Source of the DNA: Irineochytrium annulatum
Lineage: Eukaryota; Chytridiomycota; Chytridiomycetes; Chytridiales; Chytridiaceae
NCBI GenBank assembly: GCA_027600665.1
Contig: JADGJL010000018.1
Coordinates: 1-64,000, forward strand
DNA length: 64,000 nucleotides
Reading direction: 5' to 3'
The notes under the pieces were generated by a model. It saw only the letters and a program-made list of their open reading frames with translations. It searched no databases and had not been told where the DNA came from. Shown in pieces: positions 7,947-16,367 of this stretch (within the stretch, counting starts at the first letter, position 1; each line of letters begins with the position of its first letter). The position numbers and the translations under genes are program-made.

Positions 7947-8070
7947 CTCCCTTCGATGCCTACGGAGTTAGCTAAGGGTTCGGTAGAAGGTTCCCTATAT
8001 TTCCTATGTATAAGAATAATTCACCCAAAATGGTTCCCCCGTTTTCAAACCTGAAACTCGGCAATGAATA
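7947..8070 (-). promoter_or_regulatory. c-di-AMP riboswitch (ydaO/yuaA class)
   Basis: Read on the minus strand, the leader carries the conserved blocks of this class in order: TGCCGAG, CGGGGGAACCA, GGGTGAAT, AGGGAA, CTACCGAACCC, AGCTAACTCCGTAGGC and a final GAAGGGAGA. These match the ydaO consensus as I know it. Ligand binding usually lowers expression of cell-wall hydrolase and ion transport genes. The aptamer ends right at the ribosome-binding site, so no separate terminator fits between it and the TTG start. Confidence 0.93.
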
Positions 8071-8333
8071 ATTAAGTTTTTGTAACTATTTGAAACTATA
8101 TTGCATAAATGCGTAATTGTCAAACCCTTTTAAACCCCTTCGTAATACCTCAATGTTAGCGGAATTAACGATTTTATATGAAAGAAGGCGTCAAGTTTGG
8201 GTATCATTGATGACAAAAACGTAATTATTGATTCGTTTGAGACGAAATTGGATAAATAAATAAGTTTGTCATGAGTTAAAAGAACTATCCGTTATGTAGA
8301 ATTTAAGAGATTATATTCATTAAGTTGCATATA
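8071..8333. other. AT-rich intergenic region without a gene
   Basis: Between the riboswitch and the pectate lyase promoter I find no coding frame. The minus-strand promoter of the NlpC/P60 gene must lie here. A copy of ATTGGATAAA at 8247-8256 repeats the half-site of the palindrome at 8367-8390. Confidence 0.5.
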
Positions 8334-8362
8334 TTGACAAAAATTGATTTTTTGCATATCAT
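8334..8362 (+). promoter_or_regulatory. sigma-A promoter of the pectate lyase gene
   Basis: TTGACA (8334-8339), 17-nt spacer, TATCAT (8357-8362). Transcription would start near 8369, giving a leader of about 130 nt. Confidence 0.75.
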
Positions 8363-8366
8363 CTGA

Positions 8367-8390
8367 TTATCCAATCCACATATTGGATAA
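8367..8390 (+). promoter_or_regulatory. inverted repeat at the pectate lyase transcription start
   Basis: TTATCCAAT (8367-8375), six bases, ATTGGATAA (8382-8390): perfect 9-bp arms located at the predicted transcription start. It is either an operator or a 5'-end mRNA hairpin. A perfect AAGGAGGT at 8423-8430 further down has no start codon near it. Confidence 0.6.
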
Positions 8391-8500
8391 AAATAGATTT
8401 TATTATGTTATATATTTAAATTAAGGAGGTTTAAGGACGGGCGTTATAGGTAAGGTAGAATTGTGGATGTTATTACAATGAACATGGGAGAGTGTTACAT

Positions 8501-9454
8501 TTGAAAGCAAAGAAAATAGTTACTTTTGTCCTGGCATGCGCCATGGTGTTCTCAACAGTTGGAATTGCAGTTCTACCTGTAGGGACGGTATCTGCTGCTG
8601 ATGCATCGGGTACTACAGCGAGTATTTCAGATATTTTGAAGAACCAACTGCCGGATGGAGGTTGGAGAAAAGATTATAAACAAACAAGTGGAGAGTGGGC
8701 GAAGTCCACGATTGACAACAAGGCTACATATTCAGAAATTAGAAGATTGGCGAAGGAATTTAAAAAGACGAATGATCCACGCTACTCCACAGCTGCAATC
8801 AAAGGAATCAACTTTTTGATCAATATGCAGTATTCAAACGGCGGATGGCCACAAGTCTACCAAAGCTCTGGATATCACAAGCATATTACCTACAATGATG
8901 ATGCAATGATTAATGTAATGATCATGCTCGATGAAGTAGCAACACGCAAAGGTGATTTCTCATTTATCGACAGTACACTTGCTAATCGCAGTAAAAATTC
9001 AGTTGCCAAAGGTGTGGAGGCGATTCTGAATACTCAGGTCGTCTCAGGCGGGAAGCTTACAGCATGGGGACAACAACATGATTCCAGTTCCCTTAAACCA
9101 GCGAGCGCAAGAATCTACGAAGTACCATCGCTGACAGCTGGAGAGAGTGTAACGATTGTTAAATTTCTGAAAACAAGGCCTGCTACCGCTAAAATTACCG
9201 CATCCATTAAAGGAGCAGAGGACTGGTTTAACAAGGTGAAAATTACGGGTTACAAGTATGAAAGGGCAAATGGTGATAGCAAGATTATCGCTGATTCCAA
9301 AGCAGCACCGATCTGGGCACGCTTCTATGAAATAGGAACGGATAGACCCATTTTCATTGGACGAGACGGGGTAGTTAAATACAAATTGAGTGACATTGAT
9401 AAAGAAAGAAGAGGCGGTTATGCCTGGTATGGCAATTGGCCTTCCAAGCTGTAG
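8501..9454 (+). CDS. secreted pectate lyase, PL10 family
   Basis: Extracellular polygalacturonate lyase (317 aa) cleaving pectin backbone by beta-elimination with Ca2+. A signal peptide is clear (KAKK, hydrophobic stretch, cut after VSA near residue 33). The PL10 (alpha/alpha)3 toroid signature includes NQLPDGGWRKDY, MQYSNGGWPQVY, ITYNDDAM and the C-terminal WARFYEIGTDRPIFIGRDG and YAWYGNWPSKL. No carbohydrate-binding module is attached. The start is TTG 8501, 8 nt after GGGAGAG; GTG 8492 would be too close to that site. It stands alone with its own promoter and a terminator hairpin. Confidence 0.9.
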   Translation: MKAKKIVTFVLACAMVFSTVGIAVLPVGTVSAADASGTTASISDILKNQLPDGGWRKDYKQTSGEWAKSTIDNKATYSEIRRLAKEFKKTNDPRYSTAAIKGINFLINMQYSNGGWPQVYQSSGYHKHITYNDDAMINVMIMLDEVATRKGDFSFIDSTLANRSKNSVAKGVEAILNTQVVSGGKLTAWGQQHDSSSLKPASARIYEVPSLTAGESVTIVKFLKTRPATAKITASIKGAEDWFNKVKITGYKYERANGDSKIIADSKAAPIWARFYEIGTDRPIFIGRDGVVKYKLSDIDKERRGGYAWYGNWPSKL

Positions 9455-9494
9455 TATGACTCCTTTTTGATGAACCAAATGATTAGTTGAAGGT

Positions 9495-9531
9495 AAAGCC
9501 CGAATGGACAAGCATGTCTGGTTCGGGCTTT
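9495..9531 (+). terminator. terminator hairpin of the pectate lyase gene
   Basis: AAAGCCCGAA (9495-9504) pairs with TTCGGGCTTT (9522-9531), with an inner GACA/TGTC pair; the T-rich tail is interrupted. Confidence 0.75.
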
Positions 9532-9550
9532 CATGTTATTATTTTCAGTG

Positions 9551-9579
9551 TTGACATGATAGATTGGGCATGATATATT
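9551..9579 (+). promoter_or_regulatory. strong promoter of tRNA-Leu
   Basis: TTGACA (9551-9556), 17-nt spacer, TATATT (9574-9579) with a TGA extension, 38 nt before the tRNA. Confidence 0.88.
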
Positions 9580-9617
9580 ATTTCTTGTCGCCGAGATTAA
9601 TCACGGAGATATAATAT

Positions 9618-9671
9618 GCGGTCGTGGCGGAATTGGCAGACGCGCACGGTTCAGGTCCGTGTGGGCTAACC

Positions 9672-9702
<31 letters not shown>
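9618..9702 (+). tRNA. tRNA-Leu(CAG)
   Basis: The acceptor arm GCGGTCG (9618-9624) pairs with CGACCGC (9695-9701), discriminator A9702. The anticodon stem CACGG/CCGTG holds the loop TTCAGGT, anticodon CAG, decoding CUG. A long variable arm and the D-arm GGCGGAATTGGCAGACGCG mark a class II leucine tRNA; the T-arm has GGTTCGAGTCC. CCA is not encoded. It is an isolated single tRNA with own promoter and terminator. Confidence 0.97.
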
Positions 9703-9708
9703 TCGAAT

Positions 9709-9748
9709 AAAAAGACTCCTCAAGCTAACGCATGAGGAGTCTTTTTTT
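9709..9748. terminator. bidirectional terminator after tRNA-Leu
   Basis: AAAAAGACTCCTCA (9709-9722), 10-nt loop, TGAGGAGTCTTTTTTT. The A run on the left gives a T run for the convergent GH30 gene on the minus strand. Confidence 0.93.
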
Positions 9749-9794
9749 GTTTGCATTTTTTGATATTATCCTAACATCAACCATACGGAATGTT

Positions 9795-11480
9795 TTATTG
9801 TGCTGCGGTAACATTAATGCTGTCAATATTCGGTCCTTCCGTTCCCGTTGTAACCACTTTCAAGGTATTGGTCCCGGTGTTCATGGGAACTTGTATTGTT
9901 TTTTCAACCCAAGTGGACCAGCTTCCCGTTGCTGGAAAGGGCTCATTGCTGATAACTTTGGTTCCGTTAACAAAAATGTCGAGGTTACGTGTTCCACTTT
10001 CCAGCGCATAACGAAACTTTACATTTTTGGTGCCAGTAATCGTATTGTTAATAGCGTTCCATTGAATGGCAGAACCAGTCATTGCATTGAAGTTGACATA
10101 CCCGGGGCCTGTGTAACCGGGGTAGATCGTTTCAATGGCAGCTTCCGTAAGTGTTGTTCCGGTCTCTGCTTCATAAGTAGTGCCGCTGCCTGTATTTCCG
10201 CCGTTATTCCCACCAGTAATGTTGGCAACAAATGTTGTTACGCTCTGAGCGGGGAGTTGTGCCGTGAAGGCTCCATTGGATACGGTAAGCGAGGCCCCGC
10301 TTGCCAGGTTGCGACTGCTGTCCGTAACCCATGAAGACACCGTGGAGGCATTACCATTCTGCAGAACGAATTTTTGGCTTGTGGCCGAAGTTCCACGGTT
10401 AATTGCCACGACGACTACTTTGTTATCCCCTTTATAGGCTGAGACAAATGTGTTCGTATCCGGATTTTTCGTTGCATCGACTCGCAGGTAGCCAGGACGT
10501 ACAAATTTGGAGAAATGGGCCATATTATATCCGCGTTTGCTTATGGTACCATCTTCTTTCATCGGACCATACTGTCTGCGGATGTACCACCACACATAGG
10601 CCTGGAAATCACCTTCCACCATGGCATTGTGCATGTGATAGGAAACCTCCAGTGCTTCAGGCCAGCGGTCTGCTGAGTTGTTGTCACTGTTCGGAACATA
10701 TACCTCAGTCATCCACAGTTCTTTACCGGCTCCTTTTTGCTTAAAGAGAGGATAGGCAAAGTTCGAAATCTGGGTTCCATACGTATGTGCTCCCAGAATG
10801 TCCATGTTGGCAAGTGCCTGCGGATCATTCAGGATTGGATCGGATATGTTCTTTAAGTACTGGAAGGATTCAGGTGCCATGACTTTGGTACCTTGAATGG
10901 ACCCGGCATTTTCTTTCATGAAACGAAGAATTTCTTGTGGAGTCCACCAGGTCCAGTCATGCGCGTAATCCGGTTCATTTTGCACAGAAATGGCATACAG
11001 ATCTACGCCGTTATTTTTCATATAGGTTACAAAGTCATTCAGATGTTGCGCATATGCGGCATATTTGTCGTATTTCAAACGTTTGGCATTGGTATCTCCA
11101 TTACGGTTGAACGTTTCCACCATGCTGCTCGGAGGATTCCACGGGGAGGCGAATACGATAGCGCCCTTCTCAATAGCCCGTTTCGCTGTGGCAACTTCAC
11201 GATACCAGTTATTGGAATCTGGATCGACGTAGATCCTCAGAATTGAAAAGCCTAACTGATTCTGGTCATTACCAAAAGCAGTCTCACGTTGAGCGGGAGT
11301 CAGATCACCAATCCAGGCGGGAAGGTTAATACCGCCAAAGCCCTTGATCAGTTGTTTTTCCGAGGATAAATTAATATTGGCATCACTTGCCGCCGAAACT
11401 TGTGTCGGGGTTAACATCAGTGGTAGTGCTGTTAAACAGGCCAATAAAACATTGATCGTTTTTTTGAATTTGAATTTCAC
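9795..11480 (-). CDS. xynC: secreted GH30 glucuronoxylanase with C-terminal CBM
   Basis: Extracellular endo-xylanase (561 aa) of GH30 subfamily 8, cutting xylan at methylglucuronate-substituted sites. It has a signal peptide ending at VSAA, then the (beta/alpha)8 catalytic domain. Acid/base is E169 in VQNEPDY and nucleophile E259 in WMTEVY. The WWYIRRQYGPM segment carries the Arg that binds the glucuronate in XynC enzymes. A side beta-domain follows, then a Gly/Asn linker (GGNNGGNTGSG) and a beta-sandwich of about 130 aa starting YEAETGTTL, like CBM6/CBM35. B. subtilis XynC (about 422 aa) lacks this module. GAGGAGG abuts the first ATG (11489), so the in-frame GTG at 11480, nine nt away, is the likelier start. 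Confidence 0.9.
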   Translation of the reverse strand: MKFKFKKTINVLLACLTALPLMLTPTQVSAASDANINLSSEKQLIKGFGGINLPAWIGDLTPAQRETAFGNDQNQLGFSILRIYVDPDSNNWYREVATAKRAIEKGAIVFASPWNPPSSMVETFNRNGDTNAKRLKYDKYAAYAQHLNDFVTYMKNNGVDLYAISVQNEPDYAHDWTWWTPQEILRFMKENAGSIQGTKVMAPESFQYLKNISDPILNDPQALANMDILGAHTYGTQISNFAYPLFKQKGAGKELWMTEVYVPNSDNNSADRWPEALEVSYHMHNAMVEGDFQAYVWWYIRRQYGPMKEDGTISKRGYNMAHFSKFVRPGYLRVDATKNPDTNTFVSAYKGDNKVVVVAINRGTSATSQKFVLQNGNASTVSSWVTDSSRNLASGASLTVSNGAFTAQLPAQSVTTFVANITGGNNGGNTGSGTTYEAETGTTLTEAAIETIYPGYTGPGYVNFNAMTGSAIQWNAINNTITGTKNVKFRYALESGTRNLDIFVNGTKVISNEPFPATGSWSTWVEKTIQVPMNTGTNTLKVVTTGTEGPNIDSINVTAAQ

Positions 11481-11489
11481 TACTTTCAT

Positions 11490-11896
11490 CCTCCTCGATA
11501 ATGGTAAATGGTTACATAGAGAAACCGTGACCAGGGAAATAAAAAGAGCTGATAGTCTGGCATTTATTTTATGTAAACCCTTTCAAAACCCCCTTCCAAA
11601 AAGTATAGGAAAGAAATGAAACATATTAACTTCTTTCATTTGTTGATTCTACTAAATAATTGCCAAACTGAAAACCTGACAAATTACAGTATTTTTTCTA
11701 ATTAATCTCTTTTTTCTACAGTTCAATGACATTTCTTGTCTGATTGTAAAGGTGAAAACGGGGAGATGGCGTGGTTCCCTGAAGATACAGGTCTCCAGTG
11801 GTGGGGATATTGTGATTAAGGAAGGCATTGGCTTACATATTCCCCCCTTCATTATCAAACAATGAAATCACAGAAACTTACGGGGAGGGAGTCATG
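11490..11896. other. divergent control region between GH30 and YibQ-like genes
   Basis: No gene seen in about 400 bases. It holds the cre-like site on the GH30 side. On the other side I find no convincing promoter for the deacetylase gene; GGGGAGGGA at 11882-11890 is its ribosome-binding site. Confidence 0.5.
11572..11585 (-). promoter_or_regulatory. cre-like catabolite control site of the GH30 gene
   Basis: On the minus strand, TGAAAGGGTTTACA differs from the cre consensus TGWAANCGNTNWCA only at the central C. It overlaps a possible promoter (TTGGAA, 18 nt, TACATA) about 90 nt before the gene, consistent with CcpA repression. Confidence 0.6.
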
Positions 11897-12733
11897 ATGA
11901 TGGAATATAGAAAGCATTTTCGATTCATTGCAGGTTGCATGGTATTGTTGATAGTAATTTGCGCAGGGATATCGGCAGGAGGGCCAACAGCGGCAGCTTC
12001 AAAGTCCACATCGAATCATAAACGATTAGCGATTATCATCGATGATGTTGGTAACGACATGAAAGGTACCGCAGAGATCTTGGCAATGCCAATTAAACTT
12101 ACGGTAGCAGTCATGCCTTTTTTGCCAACAACGAAGAAAGATGCGATAGCTGCACATGAAAAGGGGATGGATGTGATTGTGCACATGCCCATGGAACCCA
12201 AGAAAGGAAGACCTGAATGGCTGGGCCCGGGTGCAATCACATCCAATCTGACAGATGCGGAAGTCCGCTCACGCGTGGAAAAAGCGATTGATGATGTGCC
12301 CTACGCAATTGGCATGAACAATCATATGGGTTCCAAAATTACTTCGGACAAACGCATCATGTCCATTGTGCTCGATGTATGCAAGGAGCGGGGCCTATTC
12401 TTTGTAGACAGCCGTACGAACTTTCGCTCCGTGGTGGGGGAACTGGCCATATCCAAAAACATGCCACCTGTAGGTAATGACATTTTCCTGGATGATCAGA
12501 ACTCCAAGCAACACATTCGCAAGCAAATGGATCTGGCAGCTCGTCGTGCAATCGACAAGGAGACCTGTGTTGTTATTGGTCATGTCGGACATAGCGGGAT
12601 GAACACATCAGCTGTAGTTCGTGAATCCGTTTCCCGTCTGCAGGGTCAGGTTGAGTTTGTAGGTATTGGCGATCTTGTGCGCGAAGTGTGGAACTGGCAC
12701 GCTACCCCTACACTACCGACAGATAATAAATAA
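11897..12733 (+). CDS. divergent polysaccharide deacetylase family protein (YibQ-like)
   Basis: Exported or membrane-anchored protein (about 278 aa) of the divergent polysaccharide deacetylase family (DUF610/YibQ). The hydrophobic segment FRFIAGCMVLLIVICAGISAGG is a signal peptide or anchor. The domain starts at RLAIIIDDVGNDM, with later VIVHMPMEPKK, IGMNNHMGSKIT and VVIGHVGHSGM; the DD and His residues suggest a metal site, but the reaction is unproved. Three ATGs in a row (11894, 11897, 11900) follow GGGGAGGGA; the middle one has the best spacing. The 3' end overlaps the convergent amidase gene by 26 bp. Confidence 0.85.
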   Translation: MMEYRKHFRFIAGCMVLLIVICAGISAGGPTAAASKSTSNHKRLAIIIDDVGNDMKGTAEILAMPIKLTVAVMPFLPTTKKDAIAAHEKGMDVIVHMPMEPKKGRPEWLGPGAITSNLTDAEVRSRVEKAIDDVPYAIGMNNHMGSKITSDKRIMSIVLDVCKERGLFFVDSRTNFRSVVGELAISKNMPPVGNDIFLDDQNSKQHIRKQMDLAARRAIDKETCVVIGHVGHSGMNTSAVVRESVSRLQGQVEFVGIGDLVREVWNWHATPTLPTDNK

Positions 12734-13451
12734 TGCCGCTCGCAATAGACTCTGCGATTCGTTTCTGCTCTGCGGGGTCACTCATTCTGGCCCGGTCTTC
12801 GGCGTTGCTCAAAAATCCGGTTTCGACGATGACGGCTGGCTGCTTCACGTAATTCAATAAATAAAAGGGCTTGCCCCACACGACTCCGTGCTCCGTTTTG
12901 AATAATTGGTTCATGGCGTCCTGGATGGATTGGGCTAACAGATAGCTTCTGCCTTCCTTCTGGTGCAATACCACGGGGCCGTGTGCAGATGATCGGGGAC
13001 TCCAGTTCGCATGGATGCTGACCACGATATCCGTACTTACTTCTTCGCTAAGGCTCTTACGTTGGGCAAGATCTCTGGTATGACGCGAGCGGCTGTTCAG
13101 CCAGCGGTTGTCGTCACTAAGGGCGTAATCACCAAGTCGATTGATGATAACGGCATAACCTTTGCTGCGAAGCAGGAGATAGACTTTTTGGCTAATGGCG
13201 AGATTGATATCTTTTTCCAGCACACCCTGGGCTGACGTACCGCCGTCAATACCGCCATGGCCTACATCGAGCAGGATAACCGGTGCTGCAAAGGCATGAT
13301 GACTTGAGCGATAAGCATCTCCATCGGTCACAGGCAGCATGGATGGACTGTTCTGGGACGGGGCTGCTTTTCCATAAGCGACATGGGGCAGCATGGTAAG
13401 GCAATAGAAGCTGATTAACAAGGCTACCGAAGCGGTCAGCAGCTTATACAT
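12708..13451 (-). CDS. cwlD: N-acetylmuramoyl-L-alanine amidase, CwlD-like
   Basis: Amidase_3 enzyme (247 aa) cutting the lactyl-amide bond of peptidoglycan. An N-terminal signal or anchor lies at residues 4-22. The zinc ligands are in VILLDVGHGGIDGG, NLAISQKV (preceded by E in LEKDIN) and VVSIHANW; the catalytic Glu is in AVIVETGFLSN. Size and single-domain layout fit CwlD, which makes muramic-delta-lactam in the spore cortex; a vegetative amidase is the alternative. ATG 13451 lies 10 nt after AAGGAG; GTG 13460 is too close to it. Confidence 0.82.
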   Translation of the reverse strand: MYKLLTASVALLISFYCLTMLPHVAYGKAAPSQNSPSMLPVTDGDAYRSSHHAFAAPVILLDVGHGGIDGGTSAQGVLEKDINLAISQKVYLLLRSKGYAVIINRLGDYALSDDNRWLNSRSRHTRDLAQRKSLSEEVSTDIVVSIHANWSPRSSAHGPVVLHQKEGRSYLLAQSIQDAMNQLFKTEHGVVWGKPFYLLNYVKQPAVIVETGFLSNAEDRARMSDPAEQKRIAESIASGIIYYLSVV

Positions 13452-13646
13452 GGGATACACACTCCTTCATGAAATAGGTATCGGATGCAGATTCATGGCT
13501 GTTTGGATACCTTTGGCATTAGACTGTGCATTCTGAGGTTTTTCATACCCTTTTCAACAAAAAAAATGTTTAACCAGTACACATCTTGCACACAATAGAA
13601 CTATCGTAAGCTCCGCGAATGTGCAGGAGCGAAGGAGGCAGATGTT

Positions 13647-13865
13647 ATGGCCAAAAGTGATGAATTGGTAAAATACATTACGCAGCGGGTTGTTCATTAT
13701 ATCGATACGCCGAAGGATGAGCGGAAAGACCGTGCCAAAAGGAAAGAGCCGTGGGCGATGAAATGGTTTGGTATGATTCCCTTCGCTGTATCCCTGTGGG
13801 TGGGGAAAAAGGAAAAGGAATTGGATACACCGTCTCATAAACGAAGTTCTTCAGGCAAAGGATAA
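13647..13865 (+). CDS. yqzE: YqzE family small protein
   Basis: A 72-aa basic protein matching Bacillus YqzE: LVKYITQRVVHYIDTPKDERK, then KEPWAMKWFGMIPFAVS. The C-terminal part has one hydrophobic stretch (WFGMIPFAVSLWVG) and a basic tail. In Bacillus yqzE lies after the comG competence operon; here it is alone, so its function is unknown. ATG 13647 follows AAGGAGG at 8 nt. Confidence 0.85.
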   Translation: MAKSDELVKYITQRVVHYIDTPKDERKDRAKRKEPWAMKWFGMIPFAVSLWVGKKEKELDTPSHKRSSSGKG

Positions 13866-13922
13866 CTGTAGCACACCTATTTCACTCAGTGAGCTTAAAG
13901 ACACGCCTTGCTGAGAAACCAA

Positions 13923-13958
13923 AAGACGCAATCCCTTTATTACATGGGAAGGCGTCTT
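13923..13958 (+). terminator. probable terminator of yqzE
   Basis: AAGACGC (13923-13929) pairs with GCGTCTT (13952-13958), with an inner TCCC/GGGA; the T tail is weak. Confidence 0.6.
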
Positions 13959-14020
13959 ATTTGTTGTAGATATTTAATTGTTCTAACGTTATTTGAATGC
14001 TCTGTAGAGTTAGCTGACAG

Positions 14021-15034
14021 TCAAGGCTTCAAGATGTAAAACTGACCGTCTTGTTGTAATGTGCTCAAAGGCACAAAGCGTTGAATGGATGTTTTTCCAC
14101 CAAGCGCTACATATAGAATGGACTCTGCTTCATGATCTGTATGCCATAGCTGATACCCGCTGACGGGTAGAGGACCACCGTATACGACGTTGCGATTCTC
14201 TGCTGAGAAAACAAATTCTTGATCCTCCCCGTGTTGTATCACCTCTCGTGCCCGATTGGCAGCAATAGGCTTGGATGTCATCCACAACAGATTGTCAGCT
14301 GGATTGAAGACGGGGCGCAAATGAATTGGATCGACTGTGCCCGATGGAGCTATGGATAACTTAGTTATGATCTCAGAAACCTGTTTGGAACCAGCCTCCA
14401 ACACCTTCAGTAACTCGGAGGGTAATACATCACCATTCGTAGCATCAATATAAAGAGCAGGATGGCTGGGGTGTTCCACTTTCCAATAAGCCAGCAGGGG
14501 AAGAGCATAACCACGATGAAGCTCTCCTCCGCCAGCAAGTAACGCCTCAAGATTCACATGTTGTCGATCCAAGGCTTGTCCGAGAAGTTCATTGTTATAT
14601 GGTGACTGCTCTCCTTGACCATATTCACTAAGCATCAGATGTCCCTGTTCTGTGGCGGTAATAATCATATATCCCATTGGTTTCCCATCCAATGCAGCTT
14701 GCACCAGCCAGCTATGTGTACCAGGGCCCAGAGGATAGAAGTCCAGGTGGGCGATCTTCCAATCTGCTTCCGCGTTAGCCGTACCAAGTGCAGCAGCTTG
14801 TTGCTCTGCAAATCGTTGTACAGCGACGGGAGCTAGCTTGTCATTCTGGGAAGCATGATGTTCGGGACCATATGCTGTAGATGAAGCGAGATATGGTGAA
14901 GACGTTTTTTGTTCTTCAGCATTGGCTATCGACCAAAAGGAGAATAGGGCAAGACAACTGAGCAAGCCCAAGGAGATACAGACTGTTTTCCGAGCGTTGT
15001 TCCAACACATATGGAAGAATTGTTTCAAATTCAC
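14021..15034 (-). CDS. exported protein of unknown function
   Basis: A 337-aa protein with a signal peptide (hydrophobic stretch at about 18-37, cut near IANAEEQ). I do not recognise a family. Segments such as HLDFYPLGPGTHSWLVQAALDGKPMGYMIITA and ALYIDATNGDVLP resemble the pattern of PepSY/propeptide-like domains, in which DxxTG-like turns link strands; this is only a resemblance. Start GTG 15034 has a weak ribosome site (AGTAGG), and codon 9 (ATG) is an alternative. It is preceded by a terminator, so it likely has its own promoter in 15035-15139. Confidence 0.65.
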   Translation of the reverse strand: MNLKQFFHMCWNNARKTVCISLGLLSCLALFSFWSIANAEEQKTSSPYLASSTAYGPEHHASQNDKLAPVAVQRFAEQQAAALGTANAEADWKIAHLDFYPLGPGTHSWLVQAALDGKPMGYMIITATEQGHLMLSEYGQGEQSPYNNELLGQALDRQHVNLEALLAGGGELHRGYALPLLAYWKVEHPSHPALYIDATNGDVLPSELLKVLEAGSKQVSEIITKLSIAPSGTVDPIHLRPVFNPADNLLWMTSKPIAANRAREVIQHGEDQEFVFSAENRNVVYGGPLPVSGYQLWHTDHEAESILYVALGGKTSIQRFVPLSTLQQDGQFYILKP

Positions 15035-15139
15035 ACCTACTTTTCATTTATCCGTTACCTGAGCCGGTCCTAATTTCATTCTAGGGTACGGGGCTATGCA
15101 AAGGTTGCCGCAACCTGTCGGGCAGCTGATCATGAATAA

Positions 15140-15176
15140 ACACTACTTTTGCCAGCATTTGCAGGAAAAGTAGTGT
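15140..15176 (-). terminator. terminator of the yqhH-yqhG operon
   Basis: ACACTACTTTT (15140-15150) pairs with AAAAGTAGTGT (15166-15176); on the minus strand the stem is followed by TTTATT. Confidence 0.8.
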
Positions 15177-15182
15177 CTTCGT

Positions 15183-16364
15183 CTATCTTAAGTGAAACAT
15201 GCCGCTGCTAATCGCAGTCACTTTCACTTTGGGTTCATATTGCCAGATCATCTCGGTCCGGCGTGTCTCGTATTGCAGTTTCATGGCTTCGCGATCGATA
15301 ACCGCCTGTTTGGCTTTCTCTTCTTCAGCGTCTGTCTCGGTTTCGATCGGCACAACGGCCTCTGCGGCCAGTTCCATATCTGTTCCAATGGGTTTAGCGT
15401 TAGTGATATCCAGAACTTTTTTCAGAGCTACAGGTGACGTGCGGTTAGAATGGACACTCTCCATGCCTGAGGCTGTGTTACTCGGGGGTTCTACTTCAGG
15501 TGTATCTTCCCGGAGTACTGCTTCGTAATAGGTATCCAACACGTCCAGCTCCAGATCAAGTCGCTCTTGGGCTTTCTCAGCCCAGCTATAATCGAGTTCC
15601 AGCAAGCGGTTCGTCAAATGAGATTCGAGAGCAGCTCCGGCATCGGATAACGATACTTTGGCTGTCTGTACATGCATGTTCTCCGCGAGCCTTGGACTGA
15701 GATCACGTCGATTCAGCTTGGTTCCGAACTTCTCTATAATTTCACCCGATCTAAGGGAGATGCCGAGAAAATGCAATTCTTCCCGTTTCAAATCACAGGC
15801 GAACTCTACCTTGAAACAGACACCGAGCCAAGGTTCATATACGGCTGGCGCTGTAGCGCGCAATTGCCGTTTGGCAGCCTGTTCGAACAGATTCACGAAG
15901 GCACCCCCTTCACGGGCTGCGCCAAAAATCTGTTGGAGCCTGCGACTGCCGTACACCACTTCTTCACGCAATATCCTTCCTGGTCCCAGTAGTGGCATGG
16001 ATGGAGTAATGCCGAAATAACGGCCCAGAATGGTTTCTTTCGGTGGCTCGCCTTGAGGACTGCCGTTGGTTGCGCCATTCGTTTGAGCAAAGTCAGGTGA
16101 TGCTTGCGCTGTTTTGGCTTCGGCTGCTTCAATGGCCTGCTGATAACTGTCAGGATCGAATATAAATGTAAAGGACATTGTCTCAGCGGGTGCTCCGGTT
16201 CGCTCCACGAACCCCCAATAATAGGGGCGATTGGTCAACGCTTTGTCTGCCTCAGGCGAAAGTTTAACAGTAACATGGGCAGGCGAACGCTCCATAATCT
16301 GACAATCGAGTGCTTCCAGATAGGTGAGAACATATGCCTGCACTTCATGGGGAGTCATGGTCAT
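15183..16364 (-). CDS. yqhG: YqhG family protein
   Basis: A 393-aa soluble protein of the YqhG family, function unknown, encoded directly after the YqhH helicase as in Bacillus. Conserved-looking parts are the N-terminal EVQAYVLTYLEALDCQIMER, RPYYWGFVERTG and LLGPGRILREEVVYGSRRLQQIF. It is longer than the Bacillus protein (about 263 aa) because of a Gln/Gly/Thr-rich insertion near residues 85-110 and an acidic segment near 285-350. ATG 16364 is served by AGGAGG located inside the end of yqhH, so translation is probably coupled. Confidence 0.85.
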   Translation of the reverse strand: MTMTPHEVQAYVLTYLEALDCQIMERSPAHVTVKLSPEADKALTNRPYYWGFVERTGAPAETMSFTFIFDPDSYQQAIEAAEAKTAQASPDFAQTNGATNGSPQGEPPKETILGRYFGITPSMPLLGPGRILREEVVYGSRRLQQIFGAAREGGAFVNLFEQAAKRQLRATAPAVYEPWLGVCFKVEFACDLKREELHFLGISLRSGEIIEKFGTKLNRRDLSPRLAENMHVQTAKVSLSDAGAALESHLTNRLLELDYSWAEKAQERLDLELDVLDTYYEAVLREDTPEVEPPSNTASGMESVHSNRTSPVALKKVLDITNAKPIGTDMELAAEAVVPIETETDAEEEKAKQAVIDREAMKLQYETRRTEMIWQYEPKVKVTAISSGMFHLR

Positions 16365-16367
16365 GGG

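Noticed and set aside
9618..9702. tRNA-Leu as an integration site of a genomic island
   Set aside because: No integrase gene and no repeated tRNA 3' end were found nearby; both flanks hold ordinary single genes with their own terminators.
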